Assembly: GCA_031277685.1 (NCBI GenBank)
Contig: JAITLV010000014.1
Coordinates: 1-37,478 of the forward strand
DNA length: 37,478 bases
Origin: Sphingobacterium sp.
GTDB lineage: Bacteria > Bacteroidota > Bacteroidia > Sphingobacteriales > Sphingobacteriaceae
Direction: 5' to 3'
Part shown: piece after piece, positions 1-7,394 of the stretch
Numbering within the stretch: position 1 is the first letter of the stretch
Layout: every line of letters begins with the position of its first letter
Made by a program: the position numbers and the translations under genes
Notes under the pieces: generated by a model
The model's database searches: none
What the model was told of the DNA's origin: nothing
What the model saw: only the letters and a program-made list of their open reading frames with translations

Positions 1-48
1 AATCGCATCAAATCTTTTGTTTTTAATATTAACTTAACACCACAATTA

Positions 49-56
49 TAAATTTG
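49..56 (+). promoter_or_regulatory. Candidate -7 promoter element for the sigma/anti-sigma genes
   Basis: TAAATTTG matches the Bacteroidota housekeeping -7 consensus TAnnTTTG. It lies 43 bases before the sigma-factor ATG, giving a leader of about 35-40 nt. The usual TTTG -33 box is not seen at the expected 19-20 nt spacing; the nearest TTTG is at 16-19, about 29 nt away. Only half of the promoter is supported. Confidence 0.45.
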
Positions 57-99
57 ACCTCATTAAACTCAGGGATATTTAGCACAAATTGCGGTACTT

Positions 100-642
100 A
101 TGGAACAGTTAGACGACACCGATCTATTCACTAGAATTCAAGCGGATGACCGTTATGCTTTTTCTGAATTAGTCAATCGTTATTCAGAAATACTTTTCCG
201 CTTTATTCAACGGCGTGTATACTGTAGCGAAGACAGTGAAGATATCCTACAGGAGGTATTTGTTTCACTCTGGAACCAACGCCACAAAATTACCATCGAA
301 ATTTCTTTATACCCTTATTTATTTAAGGCTGCTAAGTATAAGATTATCGACTGGACGATAAATCAACAAAAAAAAGTTATCCATTCCGAAAAACTACTGG
401 TTAGCTTTCAAGAGGAATTGATATCACACACAGCAGAAGATGAGCTTCTTGCAAAAGAACTGGCCATATTAATAGATACCGAAATAGACAAAATGCCCAC
501 GACCATGAAATCAGCATTTTCACTCAGTCGGAAAGAATCTATGTCAATTAAAGATATTGCTTCGGAGCTGGCCATATCCGAACAAACCGTTAAAAACAAT
601 ATCTCATTAGCCCTTGGCTGGCTCAAGCTTCGTTTTAAATAA
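100..642 (+). CDS. ECF RNA polymerase sigma factor (FecI-like)
   Basis: This 180-residue protein has the two-domain layout of extracytoplasmic-function sigma factors. Region 2 (about residues 20-90) includes the RYSEILFRFIQRRV and SEDILQEVFVSLW segments that contact core polymerase and the -10 element. Region 4 (about 125-178) carries a helix-turn-helix around SIKDIASELAISEQTVKNN. The length is typical. FecR follows on the same strand, then a SusC with an STN domain, which is the standard trans-envelope signalling set: ligand-bound transporter signals to FecR, which frees the sigma factor to transcribe the transporter operon. The start is the first ATG in frame; no strong Shine-Dalgarno is seen, which is normal for the phylum. 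The class is certain. Its control of the adjacent susC-susD pair is inferred from gene order. Confidence 0.93.
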   Translation: MEQLDDTDLFTRIQADDRYAFSELVNRYSEILFRFIQRRVYCSEDSEDILQEVFVSLWNQRHKITIEISLYPYLFKAAKYKIIDWTINQQKKVIHSEKLLVSFQEELISHTAEDELLAKELAILIDTEIDKMPTTMKSAFSLSRKESMSIKDIASELAISEQTVKNNISLALGWLKLRFK

Positions 643-739
643 CGAACCAAAAAAAATATACAGCTCATTTACAGTAGCTTACAAATCATCACCAACTTTC
701 TTCGGTACCTTTGTTTCCATTCTCAGATTATAGTTGTGT

Positions 740-1855
740 ATGAAGGAACAAGAATCGTCAGATCAAGCTAAAGCTTTGCTCAAAAAATATCTGGAAGGTC
801 AGTGTACACCTGCTGAAGAACAGCAAGTGCTGCATTGGTTTTATGCACAAGACCAAACTGGAGAAGAGCAATTAACGAAGGAACAGCACATAGGATTGGC
901 AGCACGCGTCAACACAAGATTAGAGGAGCAGCTATTTCGTGAGCCAGAGACTACGATCAGACGAATTTCTTGGTTTCGCTCCAAATGGATGGTTGCAGCG
1001 ATGCTTGTTGCTATTTCGGGCTTTAGTTTCTGGATCTACGACAGGTCTTCATCCGCAGAGCAGAAGTCGCAGGAGTTGGCGGCCGAAATTCCTTCCCATG
1101 ATCGGGCCTTTCACAATGATATCCTTCCTGGCGGACATTATGCTAAAGTCATCACACCTAAAGGCGACGAACAACAGCTAACCGATCCTTTTGTCCAACG
1201 ACTTGAACAATCTTCCGGTCAACACGAATCAAATTTCCTTGTTGATGTCCCCAAAGCGGGTTCCTATATGATTATCCTTGAAGATGGAACAAAAGTGTGG
1301 CTAAATGCTTCTACAAAATTGTCTTATCCGACACATTTTGAATCCAATCAACGACAGGTTTCTTTAACTGGAGAAGCTTATTTTCAAGTGGCTAAAGATG
1401 CGAAAAGACCATTCCGGATCAATGCAAATGGGACGACTATTGAAGTTCTTGGAACAACATTCAACGTCAATGCTTATCACGATGAAGTCTCTACATCCTT
1501 AGTTGAGGGCAGCGTAAAAGTAATTAAGGAAGGTCAACAGACGATTATCAAACCCGGTCAACAAGCGACAACATTGTCAACAAACGACATCAAAGTTACA
1601 GCAACAGACCTAACAAAAAATACCGCCTGGCAACGAGATGAATTCTATTTCGATGGCAGCAATTTCAAAGATATTTCTCTTCAGGTAGAGCGATGGTATA
1701 ATGTTGAATTTGAAAATATGGAATCAATTGGCACAAATTCGACCTATAAAGGCTCTATCAGTAGGAATAGTAGACTTTCAGAAGTATTACAGATTCTGGC
1801 TCTTGCTACGGGACATAAATTTGATATTATCGGACGAAAGGTTATGATACAATGA
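740..1855 (+). CDS. FecR-family anti-sigma factor
   Basis: Single-pass inner-membrane anti-sigma factor of 371 residues. The cytoplasmic N-terminal part (1-80) is predicted to hold the ECF sigma factor. One membrane segment lies at about 83-100 (WMVAAMLVAISGFSFWIY). A periplasmic FecR domain follows, recognisable by VWLNASTKLSYP, VSLTGEAYFQV and FNVNAYHDE. The last 70 residues (from FYFDGSNFKDISLQVERWY) resemble the DUF4974 domain that contacts the STN domain of the transporter. The frame stays open to a TTG at 734, but the ATG at 740 is the more natural start. It lies 97 bases after the sigma gene and is probably co-transcribed with it. The next gene, an STN-bearing SusC, is the likely signalling partner. 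Confidence 0.92.
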   Translation: MKEQESSDQAKALLKKYLEGQCTPAEEQQVLHWFYAQDQTGEEQLTKEQHIGLAARVNTRLEEQLFREPETTIRRISWFRSKWMVAAMLVAISGFSFWIYDRSSSAEQKSQELAAEIPSHDRAFHNDILPGGHYAKVITPKGDEQQLTDPFVQRLEQSSGQHESNFLVDVPKAGSYMIILEDGTKVWLNASTKLSYPTHFESNQRQVSLTGEAYFQVAKDAKRPFRINANGTTIEVLGTTFNVNAYHDEVSTSLVEGSVKVIKEGQQTIIKPGQQATTLSTNDIKVTATDLTKNTAWQRDEFYFDGSNFKDISLQVERWYNVEFENMESIGTNSTYKGSISRNSRLSEVLQILALATGHKFDIIGRKVMIQ

Positions 1856-1921
1856 GACTAATTACCCACTTTAATACATGGCCTATGGCATAAACATCAA
1901 CTTTAGCGCCTTGTGGTTAAC

Positions 1922-1947
1922 AAAAAAGGGGATGTTGACGCATCCCC
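1922..1947 (-). terminator. Terminator-like hairpin facing antisense to the operon
   Basis: A perfect 7-bp GC-rich stem (GGGGATG at 1928-1934 and CATCCCC at 1941-1947) encloses a 6-nt loop in the gap between fecR and susC. An A-run (1922-1927) lies to its left, so the U-tract that makes an intrinsic terminator exists only on the minus strand. On the plus strand the stem is followed by GTTAAATT, a weak tract. As seen, it would stop transcripts running backwards out of susC toward fecR, and might only attenuate forward ones. Confidence 0.5.
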
Positions 1948-2015
1948 GTTAAATTCAAGGCTTATTTTACTGATTACCAACAGAAATTTTAAAACCTTAA
2001 AAATCATTCTAATTT

Positions 2016-5000
2016 ATGAATTTTTTTTCTCCAATGAAAAGGCAGGAGAAAGATCGGGGATTCCGAATTCCTCCAGCCTTTAAAACTTTATGTATGATAA
2101 AGTTAAGCACCCTTTCTTTGCTTTCCCTGGCACTTGGAGCGCATGCGTCGGGAACTGCACAGACTGTCAACCTTTCCTTAAAAAAAGTACGGGTAGAGAA
2201 AGTTTTGCAAGAAATTTCAAAACAAACCGATCTCCGTTTTTTCTATGATGAAAAACTATTGAACAGTCTCCAACCTGTCAGTGTCAATGTAGACCAGGGC
2301 TCCATACAACAAGCCCTGTCCAAAGCGCTGAAAGGACAAAACCTAACCTATCAGATCCTCAACAAGACGATCGTCATTTCCGAAAAACAACGTACAGACA
2401 TTGAGATAACAGGTACTGTACGAGGTTCTGAGGCCACGCTTGCCGGTGTTACAGTATCCGTTGAAGGCATTTCAGCACTTTCCACCAAAACCGATTCCAA
2501 TGGCCAGTTTAAACTTCGTATACCCGAAAATGCAGTGCTGGTCTTTCAATACATGGGTTACACAACACAACGATTGCAGATAGGTAGCCAGCGTAACTTA
2601 AACGTGGTTTTAGAAGAAAGCAACTCGCAACTGGATGAAGTCGTGGTAGTTGGTTACGGAACACAGCGAAAAGTGAATCTCACTGGAGCAGTTGATATGA
2701 TTACTTCAAAACAACTGGAAAGCCGTCCTATCGCGAATCTTGGCGCAGGATTACAGGGCTTGATTCCCAACTTAAATATCACAACCTCCAATGGTCGTGC
2801 TTCGACAAACCCTGAATTTAACGTCCGTGGTTTTACGAGCTTAAATGGTGGTGCTCCTTTAATATTAGTTGACAATATTCCTTATTCCGCTGACGAGGTC
2901 GCACGTATAAATCCAAATGACGTCGAATCCGTGTCTGTACTGAAAGACGCTGCTTCAGCTGCAATTTATGGTGCCCGGGGTGGTTTCGGAGTCGTATTGA
3001 TTACGACAAAAAAGGCAAAAAGCGGCCAGCTCGACATTAATTTCAGCACAAATGTAGGCTACCGAACTTTGGGTAAACTTCCTGAATTCATTACTGATCC
3101 TTATGAAGTAATGGCCATTAAGCACGAGGCAGGAAAACCTTTATACAATTCATATCCGGAATCTGCACGTGAGTATGCAAAAAAACGTTCATTGGATCCT
3201 TCTTTACCAGCAGTAACACTATCTGACAATGGTCAAGATTGGGTATATACCGGTAGTACAGATTGGCTAAAAGAAGCCTATAACAAGACTGCCCCAACTT
3301 ATAACGCCAACTTAAGTATTGCCAAAAAATCTGATAAAATCGGCTATTATCTCTCCAGTGATTACTATAGACAAGATGGACTTTTAAAATATGGGAATGA
3401 TATTTACAAACGTTATAATGTCAGGGGAAAAGTAGACTTTGATATCACCAACTGGCTACAGATATCAAATAACACACTACTTACCAGTATGAACTACGAT
3501 GCACCTGTTGTTTTAGATGCTGGTGATAGTTTCTTTTGGAGAGTAAACCGGACCAATTCCCTCGATGTACCCCGAAATCCGGATGGTAGCTGGACAAGAT
3601 CCGGTGCTCAGGTACTAGGTTCTTTGCAAGAAGGAGGCCGTAATGACAATCGTATCAATGAATTTGTGACAACATTCTCCGCAAAAGCTGCGTTGATCAA
3701 AGGAATCTGGGACCTGAATGCGGATGCAACCTTCAGACGCAGTTCAGGATTAAAGAGATCATACGACATCCCTTCTAAGTATAAAACCGGACCGGAAGCA
3801 ATTCTAACGCCAACATTTTCCAATACCTATGCGAGAAACGACAATGATCTCACCCGGTACAACGTCTATAATATTTATACTGATTTTCATAAGAATTTTG
3901 GAGATCACTATTTACAGGCACTTGCAGGTTATAATCAGGAGTACAACTATAATAACTACAATTATATTCAAGCACTCAATCTAATATCCGGGTCGGTTCC
4001 ATCCATCGGGAGTGCAACAGGAAATATTTCAAAAGATGAACGTATTAAAGACTGGGCTGTACAGGGTATATTTGCGCGCGTTAGCTACAGCTATAAAGAC
4101 AAATACCTCGCGGAATTCAACGGACGCTTCGATGGCTCATCCCGTTTTCCTAAAGATAAGAGATGGGGTTTCTTTCCGTCCGCATCCGCGGGTTGGGTAA
4201 TCTCAAAAGAGAATTTTTTCGAACCGGTAAAAAATGCATTGGCACTGGATTTCCTAAAAATCAGAGGGTCCTATGGATCACTGGGCAACCAATTATTCAG
4301 ATATGATTCCGATTTCCCTTACTATGACACGTATCCATACATGCCAATTATGGACAATAAATTGGCCGAGTATATCCTGGGTAATGGCAAACCGCCTGCG
4401 GTATATGCCCCAAGAGCCGTTTCCGATAATTTTACCTGGGAAACAATCCAAACTGTCAATGCGGGTATTGACATGAGTTTTTTCAGTAACAAACTGGGGG
4501 TTAACTTTGACAAATATACCCGTTATACCAAGAATATGCTGGTTCAAGGGAAAGAATTACCAGGGCCATTTGGCACCAAGATCCCAGTAGAAAATGCTGG
4601 TGATTTAAAAACAAAAGGATGGGAATTACGTCTGAGCTGGCGAGATAGTAAAGAATTAAGCGGTTCTCCATTTTGGTATAATATCGCTTTTACACTGGCT
4701 GACAGCCGTTCATGGATAACTCGTTTTGATAATCCAACGAAATCTATGGGCAATGATTGGGACAGGCATTATGTTGGCAAAGAAATCGGCGAAATTTGGG
4801 GAGCCGATATTATAGGTTTCTTTGAAAATGATGCCGCAGCCGCAGCATCAAAACAATCTGCCATGGGGACAGATGATCAATCCTATAAGTTCTATGCCGG
4901 AGATCCAATCTTTGCCGACCGTAATGGAGATGGCATCGTCGATATGGGTAAAAAGACTGTTGACGATCCAGGAGATATGCATATTGTGGGCAATAACAGT

Positions 5001-5507
5001 GCTCGCCTACCCTATAGTCTAGATCTCTCGACAGGATGGAAAGGTTTTGATTTACGTGTATTCCTGCAAGGTATAGGCAAACGTGACTGGTATCCTGGTG
5101 CATCCAATATCTACTTCTGGGGAGTCTATGCACAACCATGGACAAACCCTACAGTACAGAACGGAGATCATTGGAAATCAAAAGACGAAGAAGGTTATTT
5201 CCCCGCTGTCCGGGCTTACTCAGCTGAAGATAATTACCAGCAACTCGGTATTCCAAACAAACGCTATATGCAAAATGGGGCCTATATGCGGGTAAAAAAC
5301 CTTACACTAGGCTATACACTACCTGAATCTGTATTACAACGCATCAAATTGCGGAAAGTACGTTTCTTCTTCAGCGCAGAAAATGTGTTTGAGATCTCTC
5401 ATATTAAGGTAAAATTGGATCCGGAATCAATAGGGACGGGCAATAAAGCACAAGCGGCATATCCATTCCAACGGACATATACCTTTGGTCTGAATGTAAA
5501 TCTATAA
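2016..5507 (+). CDS. SusC/RagA-type TonB-dependent outer-membrane transporter with STN signalling domain
   Basis: This 1163-residue transporter takes bulky nutrients across the outer membrane using TonB energy. Domains in order: a long N-terminal leader with signal segment (about 27-50, ending near ASGTAQT); an STN domain (51-123, VNLSLKKVRVEKVLQEISKQ onward); a carboxypeptidase-regulatory-like domain (about 129-200); the SusC signature LDEVVVVGYGTQ (206-217); the plug (to about 332, with SVLKDAASAAIYGARGG); and a 22-strand-type barrel ending in FGLNVNL. The STN domain marks it as a transducer for FecR, two genes upstream. susD starts 16 nt after the stop. The ATG at 2016 gives an unusually polar 25-residue extension before the hydrophobic core. 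The ATG at 2034 is an alternative start. No TAnnTTTG element is seen in the preceding gap, which fits control by the ECF sigma factor without proving it. The substrate is unknown. Confidence 0.95.
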   Translation: MNFFSPMKRQEKDRGFRIPPAFKTLCMIKLSTLSLLSLALGAHASGTAQTVNLSLKKVRVEKVLQEISKQTDLRFFYDEKLLNSLQPVSVNVDQGSIQQALSKALKGQNLTYQILNKTIVISEKQRTDIEITGTVRGSEATLAGVTVSVEGISALSTKTDSNGQFKLRIPENAVLVFQYMGYTTQRLQIGSQRNLNVVLEESNSQLDEVVVVGYGTQRKVNLTGAVDMITSKQLESRPIANLGAGLQGLIPNLNITTSNGRASTNPEFNVRGFTSLNGGAPLILVDNIPYSADEVARINPNDVESVSVLKDAASAAIYGARGGFGVVLITTKKAKSGQLDINFSTNVGYRTLGKLPEFITDPYEVMAIKHEAGKPLYNSYPESAREYAKKRSLDPSLPAVTLSDNGQDWVYTGSTDWLKEAYNKTAPTYNANLSIAKKSDKIGYYLSSDYYRQDGLLKYGNDIYKRYNVRGKVDFDITNWLQISNNTLLTSMNYDAPVVLDAGDSFFWRVNRTNSLDVPRNPDGSWTRSGAQVLGSLQEGGRNDNRINEFVTTFSAKAALIKGIWDLNADATFRRSSGLKRSYDIPSKYKTGPEAILTPTFSNTYARNDNDLTRYNVYNIYTDFHKNFGDHYLQALAGYNQEYNYNNYNYIQALNLISGSVPSIGSATGNISKDERIKDWAVQGIFARVSYSYKDKYLAEFNGRFDGSSRFPKDKRWGFFPSASAGWVISKENFFEPVKNALALDFLKIRGSYGSLGNQLFRYDSDFPYYDTYPYMPIMDNKLAEYILGNGKPPAVYAPRAVSDNFTWETIQTVNAGIDMSFFSNKLGVNFDKYTRYTKNMLVQGKELPGPFGTKIPVENAGDLKTKGWELRLSWRDSKELSGSPFWYNIAFTLADSRSWITRFDNPTKSMGNDWDRHYVGKEIGEIWGADIIGFFENDAAAAASKQSAMGTDDQSYKFYAGDPIFADRNGDGIVDMGKKTVDDPGDMHIVGNNSARLPYSLDLSTGWKGFDLRVFLQGIGKRDWYPGASNIYFWGVYAQPWTNPTVQNGDHWKSKDEEGYFPAVRAYSAEDNYQQLGIPNKRYMQNGAYMRVKNLTLGYTLPESVLQRIKLRKVRFFFSAENVFEISHIKVKLDPESIGTGNKAQAAYPFQRTYTFGLNVNL

Positions 5508-5523
5508 TCTCTAAATCAAAAAA

Positions 5524-7320
5524 ATGAAACGTATCAATTATATCGCATTGGCAGCCCTTCTATTATTGGGGACATCATGCAAAAAAGATTTTCTAGACCG
5601 CTCCTCAGGTTCTGCAGTAACCAAAGAAGTATTCTTTAATACCACCGAAGATCTGGCAATTTATACCAATGGCCTATATAAGCAAATGCGGGCGCAGTAT
5701 AATGATCTCTATTCGGATAATATTGCGTTAAGCAGCAACGATCAAAATGCCGAAGTTAGAACCTTGTTGGCCGGCACATTAAATCCTTCTACAGTAAAAG
5801 GATGGGACAAAGATGCATGGGCTCCCCTACGTGACGTCAATTATATGCTGGATAATGTAGGCAAAGTTACGGGAGATCCGGTTGTTATTAACCACTATAT
5901 TGGAGTTGCCCGTTTACTTCGCGCAAACTTCTATTATAACATGGTTAAAAAATATGGCGATGTGCCATGGTACGCTCATGTCATGGGGACGACGTCCGAA
6001 GACCTTTACAAAGCAAAAGATCCCCGCACCGCCGTTGTTGACTCGCTTATGAAGGATCTTGAATTTGCGGCAGCCAACGTTCGTCCTGCTACAGACAATA
6101 CCTATATCACCAAATGGACTGCGTTGACCTTATTGTCACGAATAGCCCTTCATGAAGGTACATACCGCAAGTATCATAAAGAGCTAAAACTTGCTGGCTC
6201 CGCAGATGCATTTCTAACGCGTGCAGTATCTGCCTCTCAGGAAATCATGGACAACGGTGGGTTTGAAATTACAGGCAAGACAACAGAAGATTACCGCAAT
6301 CTATTTTCGAGCAACAACCTCACCGGCAACAAGGAGATCATTTTCTTACAGAAGAATGGCCGCGATTTAGGTGTTGCCAATAATACCCATACCGTATTAG
6401 ATTGGCAATGGGCGCTAAGCGCTGGATTGGCGGATGAGTTTTTGATGAAAGATGGAACAACCTTTACATCCAAAACAGATTACAAAAAGAAAACTTTAAA
6501 TGATTTGTTTAAGGACCGTGATCCACGTCTTGCAGAGACAATTATGCCTGCGGGGTTCAGCAATAACGCTGCCGGAACACCTTATACAACCCGACCTGAT
6601 TTTGGGGGTCTATTGCAGATCAAGTTTTATCCACGCGACCCCGCTTTACGTGGCGGATGGGATCTGAACTATACCGATCTTCCAATCATGCGTTATGCGG
6701 AAGTTTTATTGATTAATGCCGAAGCGAAAGCCGAACTCGGAACACTAAATCAAAGCGACATCGATGCTACAATAAACAAAATCCGTGCACGTGTTCAGAT
6801 GCCTGCATTAAATCTCGCTAACGCCAATGCGAATCCTGACCCATATTTAAATAGCCTATATGATGGAATTGACAAGAACAAAGGGGTGTTATTAGAAATT
6901 CGCCGTGAACGCCGTATAGAACTCGCCTGTGAAGGATTTCGTTTTGATGACCTCTATCGCTGGAAAGCTGGGAATCTGCTCGCTAAAGCTCCCGCAGGAA
7001 TGTATATTCCCAAATTGGGAGCAATCGATGTCACGGCTGATGGCGTAGCTGATATTGTCATCCTTAAAAAAGGAGACGACAGCCCGGTTTCAGGTATTCC
7101 GAAGGATCAGCTCGAAAAAATGCCTAAGTTCTATATTAACGATGGCACATTCTATCTGGAGAATGGTGATTCAGGAAGAGTCATGTTTATTGATGACAAA
7201 ACCACGCGACCAAGAAACTTCAATGAAGAACAATATTACTATTTTCCAATACCAATTGAACAAACTGTTCTCAATAAAAATCTGAAACAACCAAAAGGCT
7301 GGGAGAAATACGATCTGTAA
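5524..7320 (+). CDS. SusD/RagB-family surface nutrient-binding lipoprotein
   Basis: This 598-residue lipoprotein should form the lid of the preceding SusC barrel and bind substrate at the cell surface. The signal peptide ends in a lipobox (LLGTSC, Cys19), followed by KKDFLDRSS, a typical SusD mature start. The N-terminal helical region has the family features (VNYMLDNVGKV; ARLLRANFYYNMVKKYGDVP). The C-terminal part carries the usual signature RRERRIELACEGFRFDDL and ends YYYFPIPIEQTVLNKN, as most SusD proteins do. It starts 16 nt after susC, so the two are surely co-transcribed and translated together. A terminator follows, but the phosphoesterase gene lies only 74 nt downstream on the same strand. 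Confidence 0.95.
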   Translation: MKRINYIALAALLLLGTSCKKDFLDRSSGSAVTKEVFFNTTEDLAIYTNGLYKQMRAQYNDLYSDNIALSSNDQNAEVRTLLAGTLNPSTVKGWDKDAWAPLRDVNYMLDNVGKVTGDPVVINHYIGVARLLRANFYYNMVKKYGDVPWYAHVMGTTSEDLYKAKDPRTAVVDSLMKDLEFAAANVRPATDNTYITKWTALTLLSRIALHEGTYRKYHKELKLAGSADAFLTRAVSASQEIMDNGGFEITGKTTEDYRNLFSSNNLTGNKEIIFLQKNGRDLGVANNTHTVLDWQWALSAGLADEFLMKDGTTFTSKTDYKKKTLNDLFKDRDPRLAETIMPAGFSNNAAGTPYTTRPDFGGLLQIKFYPRDPALRGGWDLNYTDLPIMRYAEVLLINAEAKAELGTLNQSDIDATINKIRARVQMPALNLANANANPDPYLNSLYDGIDKNKGVLLEIRRERRIELACEGFRFDDLYRWKAGNLLAKAPAGMYIPKLGAIDVTADGVADIVILKKGDDSPVSGIPKDQLEKMPKFYINDGTFYLENGDSGRVMFIDDKTTRPRNFNEEQYYYFPIPIEQTVLNKNLKQPKGWEKYDL

Positions 7321-7349
7321 AACGGACCTTACTCCTTTACCCTCAAAAC

Positions 7350-7386
7350 GAGCCAGCTCTACTCTGGGAGACGCTGGCTCAATTTT
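7350..7386 (+). terminator. Intrinsic terminator after susD
   Basis: GAGCCAGC (7350-7357) pairs perfectly with GCTGGCTC (7373-7380) around a 15-nt loop, and AATTTTAT follows. The T-tract is short, so read-through into the phosphoesterase gene that starts 9 nt later is plausible. The hairpin ends so close to that ATG that it could also affect initiation there. Confidence 0.65.
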
Positions 7387-7394
7387 ATAGCACT

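Noticed and set aside
734..739. TTG start codon for the FecR gene
   Set aside because: It would add only Met-Cys before a normal ATG at 740, with no supporting ribosome site.
4810..5145. 111-codon open frame on the minus strand inside the first susC
   Set aside because: It lies wholly within a well-supported coding region in the opposite sense and has no family motif; it is a shadow frame.
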